Shown: piece after piece, positions 1 to 8,883 of the stretch
Layout of the letters: the number at the start of each line of letters is the position of its first letter
How positions within the stretch are numbered: the stretch's first letter is position 1
Assembly (NCBI GenBank): GCA_029706075.1
Contig: JAINUG010000304.1
Coordinates: forward strand, 919,256-983,255
Length of the DNA: 64,000 nt
Direction: 5' to 3'
Origin: Aldrovandia affinis
Taxonomy: Eukaryota; Chordata; Actinopteri; Notacanthiformes; Halosauridae
Program-made: the position numbers and the translations under genes
The notes under the pieces: model-generated
The model's database searches: none
What the model saw: only the letters and a program-made list of their open reading frames with translations
What the model was told of the DNA's origin: nothing

Positions 1-137
1 CAGAATGGCTTTGTATTTATTGACATTGAGTGGTTCAGTTGACCTAAATCATACCAGGAAAATGCACCACACACCATAACAGAGCCACCAGAACCCTTCA
101 TTTACTCAAGTGTTTCCTTTATTTGTACAGTTACCTG
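1..137 (-). mobile_element. Tc1/mariner-like remnant, cut by the left window edge
   Basis: The terminal motif TTTACTCAAGTGTTTCCTTT followed by cagttacctg and TA is the inverse of the ends seen at 25076, 58342 and 62039, so this is one end of the same family. The inner part (accaggaaaatgcaccacac, ccataacagagccacc) resembles the reverse strand of a Tc1 transposase gene. No open frame survives. The other end lies outside the window. Confidence 0.75.
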
Positions 138-429
138 TATATTGTAAGCAGGCATGTAGTCAGGGCAACCCTTACCTAGGAGGTCCAGCTGAACTCCAGT
201 GCATCCCGCTGACCAGGCCTCTCCAGGTTTCATATGCAACATGATGGTAATGTCTCTCTTCAGCAGCTATGGAGCAGGCCTTACAATCTGGATTACACTG
301 GATGCTTGTATTGCAAGTGCAACCAGGCAGAAGATGTGTGTCTGCTGTTGGCTATTTACTTGACATGTTTTTTTTCCCAGGCGACTTCCCAAGCCCAGTC
401 AATCCATTCCAACATGCCAGTCCATTGCA
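138..429. other. Noncoding flank of the chromovirus insertion
   Basis: I see no recognisable gene or repeat here. An 85-codon frame starting at 234 runs into the LTR and has no family resemblance. The sequence ends in the GGGTG target site at which the LTR element inserted. Confidence 0.5.
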
Positions 430-560
430 GGGTGTGTAACGATTCAACCGGCAATCCGAAATTTCCCCCAAGCGCCAATCAGGAGGAGTAAAAGACACGG
501 CAAGAATGCACCTAGCTAATCAAAGTCATTACTGACAGCTGTGATCATTTACCGGAGGAC

Positions 561-567
561 ATTTAAA
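561..567 (+). promoter_or_regulatory. LTR TATA-like box
   Basis: ATTTAAA lies 29 bases upstream of position 590, the usual distance to a polymerase II start. The same motif occurs at 5415-5421 in the 3' LTR. Confidence 0.55.
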
Positions 568-847
568 CAGCTGAATTTCTCTGTTCCTTGCTTGGACATT
601 ATCTTGCGTGCTTTGTCGTAACCTCTATTGCCTAGTTGTGCTTGCCTCTCGTGACTTTGTTTATTCGCGTTCTTGTTTGTTTTCTAGATTTCAAGTGTTT
701 TGTTTATTCCGTGTTTCTGGAATACGTTTTGGTGTTTCTTATTAGCTAGTTTGGTTTGTTCCGGTTCGTTGTTTATTTTGTTTTGTTTTGTTAGTTCTCT
801 GTGTTTTCCCGACACGGTTTTACTTTCGTTCCTGCCAGCGTTTAGAT

Positions 848-853
848 AATAAA
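848..853 (+). promoter_or_regulatory. LTR polyadenylation signal
   Basis: AATAAA sits about 75 bases before the end of the LTR. The equivalent signal in the 3' LTR is at 5702-5707, where it would end the element's transcript. Confidence 0.6.
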
Positions 854-929
854 TATTCTGAACGCATCTACGCATTCTGGGTCTCTCTCTCTCTCGCACT
901 TGGTTCCACACCTACTACATCCCTGACAG

Positions 930-940
930 AATGTCCGAGC
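930..940 (+). promoter_or_regulatory. Candidate self-priming site for reverse transcription
   Basis: The 11 bases AATGTCCGAGC, which overlap the gag start codon, are the reverse complement of GCTTGGACATT at 590-600, with ten Watson-Crick pairs and one G-U pair. Position 590 is the start predicted from the TATA-like box. Fission yeast Tf1 primes minus-strand synthesis with the 5' end of its own mRNA in this way. I do not see a separate spacer with a tRNA-type primer site. Confidence 0.6.
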
Positions 941-1968
941 CAACAACGGAACCAGCAGAAACCGAGCCGACCCAGAGCTTCCTGCGCAGGAAAATCCAGA
1001 ACCAGGAAGTTTCCATCAGACTGCAGGATCAGGCTATTGCTCTGCTGATGGAACAACTAAATACTTTCAGCCAGCAAACAGCAAGCCAATTCAACACCAT
1101 CACAAAGCTGCTTCAAACTACACTCCATACCGCCGTTTCTCAGCCTCACCAGGAACCCATGATCAACACTCAAGCCAGCTTGTCTCGCGAACCGCGGCTC
1201 CCGGCACCGGAGCGCTACGACGGCAACCCCACGGGATGTCGCGGTTTCCTCACTCAGTGCTCACTGGCATTTGAACTTCAACCTTCACAATTCCCCAGCG
1301 ATCGCTACCGGATAGCGTATATCATCTCCCTTCTTAACGGAACCGCTCTGCAATGGGCGACGGCTATCTGGGAGGAACAGGACACATCTGCGACAGCTAT
1401 CTCCAATTCAGTGCCGAAGTGAGGAAGGTGTTCGACCATCCGGTCCGGGTCGTGAAGCGGCTAACCAGCTGCCCGGATCCAGCAGGGAGGTCGGACGGTG
1501 GCAGCTTACGCCATCGAGTTCCGCACCCTGGCCGCAGAGAGCCGCTGGAATAACGAGGCATTGATAGCGGCGTTTCGGCAAGGTCTCAGCGAGGGGCTGA
1601 AGGATGAACTCATGATCCATGGGCATATCGAGCAATGGGAAGAGCTCATAGAGTTATCTATACAGCTAGATAATCGACACCGGGAACGCAGGCTCGAGCG
1701 CCGTAACAACACCATTCCTCGACCTCAGACATTACTCTCGCTACGAACTGAATCACTCCCGTCAGCTTTCCATTCGCCACCTCAAGCTCTTCCCAGTAAA
1801 CGTGAGGAACCCATACAGTTGGTTAGAACCCGCCTCTCTACCACGGAAAGGGAACGACGCCAGAAGGAAAACTGCTGTTTGTACTGTGGTCATTTTGGGC
1901 ATTACCGAGGTTCCTGTCCAGAGTTACAGGGAAATGCCAACGCTTCTACCACACTGGGAGGGTGGTAA
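931..1968 (+). pseudogene. gag: gag of the chromovirus (frame-broken as given)
   Basis: This encodes the structural polyprotein that would assemble the intracellular particle. The ATG at 931 lies two bases after the LTR. The N-terminal part has a glutamine-rich, probably coiled-coil segment (RLQDQAIALLMEQLN), then the capsid-type motif APERYDGNPTG. The C-terminal part carries one CCHC zinc knuckle (CLYCGHFGHYRGSC, CX2CX4HX4C), which binds RNA. The frame is open to 1422, lost, and resumes from about 1498 to the stop at 1966-1968. Three apparent one-base deletions explain the break: near 1379 (GG), 1446-1449 (GGG) and 1472-1474 (CCC). Their sum restores the frame. The zinc knuckle is followed directly by the shift into the pol frame. 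Confidence 0.88.
1929..1935 (+). promoter_or_regulatory. Candidate -1 ribosomal frameshift site between gag and pol
   Basis: GGGAAAT is read in gag as G_GGA_AAT, the X_XXY_YYZ form of a -1 slippery heptamer. After a -1 slip the pol frame is open from 1929 onward and gag stops 33 bases later, at 1966-1968. An 8-bp stem (1953-1960 with 1984-1991, one G-U pair) follows, but its spacer of 17 nt is longer than usual. The sushi-derived mammalian gene PEG10 uses GGGAAAC in the same place, after its zinc knuckle. Confidence 0.6.
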
Positions 1969-2560
1969 GAAGCGCAGCGGTCACTCCCGGTTCTGAGCAC
2001 CTCACGGGGTTGGTGCTACCGATCTCCCTGCGCTGGAACAGCTCGCAACACTCATCTCCAGCCCTCATTGACTCCGGAGCGGCGGGGGATTTCATTGATT
2101 GTAATTTCGCCCGGCAACTTCAAATCCCTCTGGTGACGTTGGACTCCCCTCTGTCCGTCACAGCCCTGGACGGCAGACCACTGGGATCCGGTGCCGTCAC
2201 GCAGCGGACTATTCCTATCCAAGTCACCATCGGAGAGAACCACACCGAACGGATGGAGTTCTTTATCACACAATCTCCCCAGCTACCCCTCGTGCTGGGC
2301 TACCCCTGGCTAAGCAGGCACAACCCCCACATCGACTGGAACGCAGAGAAAATACTGGGCTGGGGTTTAGCTTGTCAGGGCACCTGTCTACTGCCTCACC
2401 CTTCCACTGCCGTTTCACGCCGGGAACCGGAGATCCAGGAGTGGGCCCGAGTGCCGCCGGCGTACCGTGACCTCCAGGCGGTGTTCAGCAGGCAACACAC
2501 CTCCATGCTGCCACCTCACCGTCCGTACGACTGTGCCATCGATCTACTGCCGGGAACCAG
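1938..2560 (+). pseudogene. pol: pol: aspartic protease region
   Basis: This is the first pol domain, a retropepsin-like protease that would cut the Gag-Pol polyprotein in the particle. The active-site motif is ALIDSGAAGDFID at 2062-2100, followed by a typical strand (QLPLVLGYPWLSRHNPHIDW) near 2281-2340. The frame is continuous with the reverse transcriptase downstream and has no methionine start of its own, so expression depends on frameshifting from gag. No frame break is visible in this stretch. Confidence 0.85.
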
Positions 2561-3840
2561 TCCCCCCCGGGGTAAGATTTTTTCACTATCCAGAATTGAG
2601 ACTATGGCGATGAGTACCTACATCCGGGAGGCACTGGCCGCCGGGCACATTCGTCCTTCCACCTCGCCGGGCGGGAGCAGGGTTTTTCTTCGTGGAGAAG
2701 AAGGATGGGGCCTGCGGCCTTGTATCGACTACCGAGGCCTCAACAACATCACTGTGAAGAACAGGTACCCTCTGCCCCTCATGTCCACGGCATTCGAGAT
2801 GCTCCAGGGCGCTACTGTCTTTTCCAAACTGGACCTCAGGTGCGCATACAATTTAGTGCGCATTCGCGAAGGGGACGAATGGAAAACCGCCTTCAACACG
2901 CCGACGGGGCACTACGAGTACCTCGTCATGCCGTTCGGGCTCTCCAACAGTCCATCAGTATTCCAAGCACTGATTAATGACGTGTTGAGGGAGGCACTCA
3001 ACCACTTTGTGTTTGGGTACCTGGACGACATTCTCATTTTCTCCAGGAACGTCCAGGAACACGAACAGCATGTACGACATGTCCTTCAGCTACTCCTAAA
3101 AAACCAACTCTACGTTAAACTGGAGAAGAGCGAGTTCCACGCTTCCACGGTCACATTTCTGGGATTCATTTTACATGCAGGCAGCATCCAAATGGATCCG
3201 ACCAAGACCCAGGCTGTCAGAGACTGGGCCGCCCCACCTCCATCAAACAGGTGCAACGTTTCCTTGGCTTCGCCAATTTTTACAGACGATTCATCCGGGA
3301 TTTCGAACGGTGGCGGTTCCACTCACCAACCTGACCCGGGTAAGGTAAAAGCATTCGTCTGGACACCCGCAGCCGAACAAGCATTCCTACAGCTCAAACA
3401 GCGCTTCACCTCAGCACCCATCCTGACTATTCCCGGACCCATCTCTGCCCTTCGTAGTCGAGGTAGACGCTTCTAACACAGGCATCGGAGCCGCCCTATC
3501 TCAACGGAGTAAACCAGACAACAAACTCCGCCCATGCGCTTTTCCTGTCACACCGCTTGACACCCACGAGTGCAACTATGACATTGGGGACCGCGAATTA
3601 CTGGCGGTGAAAAAAGCGCTGGAGGAGTGGCGTCACTGGTTGGAGGGCTCGGTCCATCCATTCACCGTTTGGACCGATCATAAAAATTTGGAATACCTAC
3701 AGCAGGCTAAGCGGCTGAACCCCCGGCAAGCTAGATGGGCATTGTTTTTCAACCGTTTTCAGTTTATACTTTCCTACCGTCCGGGGTCTAAGAATCAGAA
3801 ACCCGACTCTCTCTCCCGGATCTTTGAAGCTGCTGACACT
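2561..3840 (+). pseudogene. pol: pol: reverse transcriptase and RNase H (frame-broken as given)
   Basis: The reverse transcriptase copies element RNA into DNA, and RNase H removes the RNA strand. RT motifs in order are LRPCIDYRGLN (about 2716), FSKLDLRCAY (about 2820, first catalytic Asp), HYEYLVMPFGLSNSPSVFQ (about 2911) and YLDD (3018-3029, catalytic pair). RNase H shows [20 protein letters not shown] (about 3580) and WTDHKNLEY (about 3670). The frame is disturbed near 2668, 2706, 3236, 3312, 3340, 3436, 3546 and 3565. Each site is a gain or loss of one base in a G or C run, and the expected residues reappear in a neighbouring frame. I see no nonsense substitution. Confidence 0.88.
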
Positions 3841-3939
3841 GTTGCCCCAGTGGAGACCATCCTCTCACCTAGCCGCATCGTTGCCCGGTCCAGTGGGGCA
3901 TTGAAACCGTGGTTCATCGAGCCTTACGAACAGAACCTG

Positions 3940-5372
3940 ACCGGGCAATGGCCCGCCTAACCGTTGGTTCGTACCCTCAGCCGTTCGAAACCGGGTACTA
4001 CAGTGGGGCCACGCCTCTCGTCTCACCGGACATCCAGGGGTGACTCGCACCCTGGAGTTTCTTAGTCGACGGTTCTGGTGGCCCAAGATGGACGAGGAGG
4101 TCCGGTCATTCGTCCTGGCTTGCGCGGTGTGCACCCAGCACAAAAACCCCCGGACACGTCCCCAAGGGTTACTCCATCCTCTGCCCATTCCCGCCGCCCA
4201 TGGTCCCACATCTCCATGGACTTTGTTACAGGGCTACCTCCCTCGCACGGTCACACCGCGGTTTTTGTGGTTGTGGACCGTTTTTCCAAGGCCTGCCGTT
4301 TCATTCCCCTGCCTAAACTGCCCTCGGCCCAGGAGACTGCTGAACTGGTGGTGGAACACGTGTTTCGGGTGTTTGGTCTTCCCTCCGACATCGTGTCTGA
4401 CCGAGGTCCTCAATTCACCGCCCGGTTCTGGAAGGCGTTCTGCACACTCCTTGGAGCCACAGCCAGCCTCTCGTCAGGATACCACCCCCAGTCCAACGGG
4501 CAGACAGAGCGGGTTAACCAGGACATGGAGACGACTCTGCGGTGCCTCTCGGCATCCAACCCCAAGTCCTGGAGCTGCAATCTTCCTTGGGCTGAATACG
4601 CCCACAACACCCTTCGCTGCTCCGCCACCGGGATGTCACCCTTCGAGGCTCAGTTCGGCTACCAGCCTCCTCTCTTCCCTGACCAGGAGAGGGAAACCGG
4701 GGTTCCTTCGGCAGAGCTTCATGTGCGACGATGCAAACAAGCCTGGAAGAGAGCCAGGTTAGTCATCGAACGCACCACCCAACAACACCGTAAGCAAGCC
4801 GACCGTCTCCGTCGTCCAGCACTCACATTTAACCCTGGCCAGAGGGTCTGGTTATCAACACGGGACCTACCCTCAAGGTGGAGAACCGCAAGTTAGCTCC
4901 ACGTTTTGTAGGTCCCTTCAAAGTGGTCCGGGTTAATCCAGTGGCTTATCGTCTCTCACTGCCTCCAGAGATGCGCCGGGTACACCCTACTTTCCACGTC
5001 TCCCGTCTGCGGCCACTGCTCGTTGGGGCACACACACCACCGGCTAAGCCTCCTCCTGCCCCTCGTCTCATCAACGGCCACCCGGCGTACACCGTTCGCC
5101 GTCTTCTCCAATCCCGTCGAGTGCAGTCAGGAGTCCAGTACCTGGTGGACTGGGAGGGATACGGACCGGCGGATCGGTCCTGGATTCCGGCAAGGCAGAT
5201 TCTGGATCCGGCTCTCATCCGGGACTTCAAGGCTCAGCAGGCGGCTCTTCCTGGACCGTCGGGAGTCGGTCCTAGGGGGGGGGGTTCTGTAACGATTCAA
5301 CCGGCAATCCGAAATTTCCCCCAAGCGCCAATCAGGAGGAGTAAAAGACACGGCAAGAATGCACCTAGCTAA
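3940..5372 (+). pseudogene. pol: pol: integrase with C-terminal chromodomain (frame-broken as given)
   Basis: Integrase joins the cDNA to chromosomal DNA. The chromodomain is thought to steer insertion by binding histone marks. The zinc-binding HHCC module has His codons at 4010 and 4031 and Cys codons at 4121 and 4130. The catalytic triad is Asp 4219, Asp 4399 and Glu 4507, a DD35E spacing. A GPF-type motif (FVGPFKV) lies near 4905. The chromodomain ([15 protein letters not shown]) covers about 5089-5215. One-base breaks occur near 3951 (GG), 4197 (CCC) and 4866 (CCC). The frame continues through the polypurine tract and stops at 5372, about 85 bases inside the 3' LTR. Confidence 0.9.
5274..5284 (+). 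promoter_or_regulatory. Polypurine tract
   Basis: A followed by ten G lies three bases before the 3' LTR, the position of the RNase H-resistant primer for plus-strand synthesis. It is also translated as glycines in the pol frame. Confidence 0.8.
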
Positions 5373-5782
5373 TCAAAGTCATTACTGACAGCTGTGATCA
5401 TTTACCGGGAGGACATTTAAACAGCTGAATTTCTCTGTTCCTTGCTTGGACATTATCTTGCGTGCTTTGTCGTAACCTCTATTGCCTAGTTGTGCTTGCC
5501 TCTCGTGACTTTGTTTATTCGCGTTCTTGTTTGTTTTCTAGATTTCAAGTGTTTTGTTTATTCCGTGTTTCTGGAATACGTTTTGGTGTTTCTTATTAGC
5601 TAGTTTGGTTTGTTCCGGTTCGTTGTTTATTTTGTTTTGTTTTGTTAGTTCTCTGTGTTTTCCCGACACGGTTTTACTTTCGTTCCTGCCAGCGTTTAGA
5701 TAATAAATATTCTGAACGCATCTACGCATTCTGGGTCTCTCTCTCTCTCGCACTTGGTTCCACACCTACTACATCCCTGACA
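5288..5782 (+). repeat. 3' LTR (495 bp)
   Basis: It is a direct copy of 435-928 with one extra G at about 5409. It carries the same TATA-like box (5415-5421) and AATAAA (5702-5707), and is followed by the GGGTG duplication at 5783-5787. Confidence 0.95.
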
Positions 5783-5787
5783 GGGTG

Positions 5788-6627
5788 TATCGAATACAGC
5801 TGCGAGCAGCTCAGGTATGAAGCTGCAATCTTACTTGAGCTCCTTCTGCTCTACCGGGTGACCAACAGACATGCATCGATTGTCTTCTGACACAGAGCGG
5901 ATTTATTGGGTGATACTCTCGGAAGGGAATGTGCTGCAGACACCAATCAGAAAGCTCAGGATGAGGTAGCCGTATAGATCTGAGTCAATTCACACGCTGG
6001 GCATCTCCCCTCCTATAGCAGCAGGTCGCGCGCTTCTCTTATCTGTGGACCTTGCACAAGGTCAAACGTCTGGCCAGCAGGGGCCATCGGGACCCACATG
6101 ATCGTATCAGGGTTTCAGACCACACAACGTCTTGCTCGCCATTTCTGTGCTTCAGCTAAGCAATTGCGAGCTGCCTTCCCTGGGCAGGTTTGCGATGGTT
6201 TCCAGAATGAGGCCTGCACAAAATGTGGGTGGTGGGAGGGGGGCAGGCGGCCCTCCCTTGACATGCAGCCTGCCTTCTATCCTTTCGCAGACTCTGAGTA
6301 AACTACTTCATCACAGTCACTTCCATTCAGGACACATCTGCCAGGTACCACTGCACCCCTAAACTCCACCACTGAGTGTTCTTGCAATTTAAGCCTTGTT
6401 TCCATCCAGGCGTCAGATCAGCCGGGGCTACACATGCTGGGCAAACCCAGACCAGGTGTTTGCCCTTATTGTACCTCATGTGCTGCTTGCACCTCGTGTG
6501 CAGTGTTTCCAAAAGAGCAAACAAGCAAGGCATATTTCTGATAACCAACTGACCACATCTCTGATAACTCTTTCCCCGCGTGAAAAATGTTATCCATTAG
6601 CGGACTACGCCAGATTATGATTTTGTT
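5788..6627. other. Noncoding, nothing recognised
   Basis: This moderately GC-rich sequence continues the locus interrupted by the chromovirus. The short frames at 6098-6548 overlap on both strands and resemble no family known to me. Confidence 0.5.
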
Positions 6628-7022
6628 TAGGTTTGCATGATTAAAAATATATATTTTTTTTTTCTCCCAATTTGGTAGCCAATTACACCCTCTATTTATT
6701 TTGACTTACCCTCCCCACATGAGGCAAGCTAATTATCTGAGGCAGCGAACACCAATTCCTTTGAGACAGAATTCTCCCACCCACGTTCTGGAGACTCCTT
6801 TTACGTGCTTCACAGAGGACTCAAGCCGGCTCTCCCTCCCCCCTTCCCCTGGAGCGGACAGCCAAATGCCGCCCCTAATCGGGGCTGACGACCAGGGCTG
6901 GTCTGGTAGAGACACGGGTTTCGAACCGCATCCCTGGAAGGCAGCGCACACCGTATTGGACCAGCCAAAATACGGTACATTAGATCGCTATGTTATCCGC
7001 GGCCCCCTAGGTTTGCATGATT
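6628..7022 (-). mobile_element. tRNA-derived SINE with 15-bp target duplication
   Basis: The body (6643-7007) is flanked by the direct repeat taggtttgcatgatt (6628-6642 and 7008-7022), the mark of LINE-driven retrotransposition. Read on the minus strand, a tRNA-like head carries a B-box-like GGTTCGAAACC (6918-6928). The 3' part ends in attggctaccaaattggg, followed by an A/T tail. The same tail occurs in copies at 7178, 23548 and 30902. Confidence 0.82.
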
Positions 7023-7174
7023 TTGTTTGCACTGTGAGAAATTAAGCTATGTTTGGAAAACAAAGACATTAATTTCTCATGATTTTACAATGATACAATT
7101 ACAGTAGGTTATTTGTTGCTGGTAAATTGCATTTAAATTCATTTTATGTTTATGTTTTTTTAATCAGATTATTC

Positions 7175-7330
7175 ACATTTTGTCCTAATTTGGTGGCCAA
7201 TTGTACCATTTTCTACATCAGCTATCCCCCCTCGTACTATGAGCTCACCACCACAACTCTGGATGAGTGCCTGAATGGGTACCTGAATGGGTACTGTTTA
7301 CTGGTTGCCCCACCCAGGGGTCCCGAATTA
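7175..7330 (-). mobile_element. Truncated SINE copy (3' end only)
   Basis: The motif cctaatttggtggccaatt (7182-7200) matches the 3' tail of the neighbouring SINE in the same orientation. The tRNA-like head is missing, as is common in 5'-truncated copies. Confidence 0.55.
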
Positions 7331-7563
7331 ATGTTTTGAATGATGCACGTGTAGGAGGGAAGCTTGACACTATGTCATTTAAATTAACCTGCTCGGGTGT
7401 TAAAACAACATTGAGTCTAAAAGCCTCTTAAATTTTTTGACCTTACAATTTAAGAGTGACTGGAATAACCGTTTAAATAAGTGGCTTACTGAATAAAGCA
7501 GGGGGGTCAGTTCTAGGCATAAAGGGTGTGAATACTCAGTCATGCATGTAAGTATTTATATTA

Positions 7564-8883
7564 CAGGTGACTGCCAAAATAAAGGAAACACCAACATAAA
7601 GTGTCTTAATGGGGCTACCACCCCACCATAGCATCCCTCTCTGTGAAGTACTTGATGGACTGTTCTTGATGAAACTGCCTGCCGATGCCCTTGATAGATA
7701 TTTGCCGTCAACTGATCCAGAGTTGCTCAACTGTTTTGCCTTGCATCTCGAACCAATGCACGGACATCATGGTCAAGGAGTAAGTGCTTTCGACCGCAGT
7801 TGCCCCTAGTTGATGATGTCCTTCCCTCAGACTCCCATGCCAACATCACCTTAGTTACTCTTTCAAAGTCACTGACATCTCTTCTTCTAGCCCTGGTAGC
7901 GAAATAATAGTGGGCAACTGGGCCTGCTCAGCGTTTATCTTATATATATGACTCTAAGCATGATGGGATGTTAATTGCTTAATTAACTCCCTGTGAGGTA
8001 CGGGATAAGGATCAGGCAAGGATCAAAACCAGCAGAAAGAGTAGCGAAGACACAAAATCGAAAGAGAGTAGTCAAAAAACAATCCAAGAAATCAGAAAAG
8101 GCAAACAAAACAGAATCGGCAGGCAAACTCGAAGTGAAACGGAAGGGGTGTCTCGGGAAAATACAACAGACTCTGGCTTACTGATAATCGGCACAGGGAA
8201 TGAGGATCAACATTCTGACAAAGAGTGAACGTAAACACAGAACTTATATACAAGCAGGGAAGGGAAACACAATAGGAATCAGGTGTGACTGGGAGGAGAG
8301 AAGGGCAGGAACACAGGTGAGAACGATACGATTCACTAATACAATAATGAGGGGAAACGAAAGACACGGACTGGGAATCACATAGACACATTGACAATAT
8401 ACGACCTGGAAGAGCAGGCAGACACATGCACAGTTCGAAGGGGAGGAACGCATAGAGAATCTGCGTGCAGATAAAGCGAAACGTGAGAAGCGTACAGGGA
8501 TAGGACAACGAGAGAGAGAATGATAGCGATAGATAGAAGCGTGAGATAATTAGTCATTAGTAATGTTAGTAACTTAATCTAAATCCCTAATGTTAGTAAA
8601 TTAGTAGGTTAGTACTATATACATCTAACTAATACATACAAAGTGTTTGAGAAAGAAAGAAGTAAATGAGATAAGAAACCCAAGATAGAAAAACCGTAAA
8701 GTTGAAATCGCAAAGTGAAAATGACAAAGACAAGGAGTGGATCTCGAACAACAAGGAACACAGACAGAACGGGGAACAGAACGTGAATGAAACGTGAATG
8801 ATTAGAATAATATATAAATAAAGTACAAAAACAAACCGAACAGATATTGCAAAACATAACACTCCCATCATGGTAGTTACCTG
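7564..8883 (+). mobile_element. Tc1-like element interrupted by a solo LTR
   Basis: The left end, caggtgactgccaaaataaa, is preceded by TA and matches the terminal repeat of the copies at 25076 and 62039. After the nested LTR (7992-8861) the sequence resumes with tggtagttacctgg, a degenerate right end. Without the LTR the element is about 450 bp. Its interior holds short frames but no transposase motif that I can recognise. Confidence 0.65.
7992..8861 (-). repeat. Solo LTR (870 bp) with 5-bp target duplication
   Basis: The segment starts TGTGAGG and ends ATAACA on the + strand. It is flanked by CTCCC at 7987-7991 and 8862-8866. Read on the minus strand it begins TGTTATG, contains a TATA box (tgtatataag, 8244-8253) and ends CCTCACA. 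No coding sequence or second LTR is present, so it probably arose by recombination between two LTRs. It is a different family from the chromovirus at 435. The 138-codon frame within it is not a gene. Confidence 0.78.

Larger units (their letters stand above)
435..928 (+). repeat. 5' LTR (494 bp)
   Basis: It begins TGTAACG and ends CCTGACA, so it has the TG...CA termini of LTRs. It contains a TATA-like ATTTAAA at 561-567 and a poly(A) signal AATAAA at 848-853. If transcription starts near 590, R runs from about 590 to about 870 and U5 from there to 928. It matches the 3' LTR base for base except for GG versus GGG at about 554. Confidence 0.95.
430..5787 (+). mobile_element. Complete Ty3/Gypsy chromovirus (sushi-like) with LTRs and 5-bp target duplication
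   Basis: The element spans 435-5782 and is flanked by the direct repeat GGGTG (430-434 and 5783-5787). Its order is LTR, gag, protease, reverse transcriptase, RNase H, integrase, chromodomain, polypurine tract, LTR. This order, with a chromodomain at the integrase C terminus, defines the chromovirus branch of Ty3/Gypsy (Metaviridae). The Gag motif APERYDGNPTGCRGFL and the general fish context point to the sushi group. No envelope frame is present. The LTRs differ by one base in a G run, so the insertion is young, yet the given coding sequence carries about 14 single-base frame breaks (see findings). Confidence 0.93.

Noticed and set aside
234..491. 85-codon + strand frame left of the chromovirus
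   Set aside because: It runs from unrelated flank into LTR sequence and has no domain, so it is a chance frame.
684..911. 75-codon minus-strand frame, identical to the one at 5538-5765
   Set aside because: It is the same antisense frame in the two LTR copies. Identity reflects the LTR duplication and not a gene.
928..950. Conventional tRNA primer binding site after the 5' LTR
   Set aside because: I could not recognise a tRNA 3'-end complement starting with TGG here. The self-complementary site explains the position better.
4040..4762. 240-codon frame in the integrase region
   Set aside because: Only its first part is integrase. After about 4197 it is out of frame with the conserved motifs, which continue in the frame of 4078-4896.
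8092..8508. 138-codon minus-strand frame
   Set aside because: It lies inside the solo LTR, is cysteine- and serine-rich and shows no domain.
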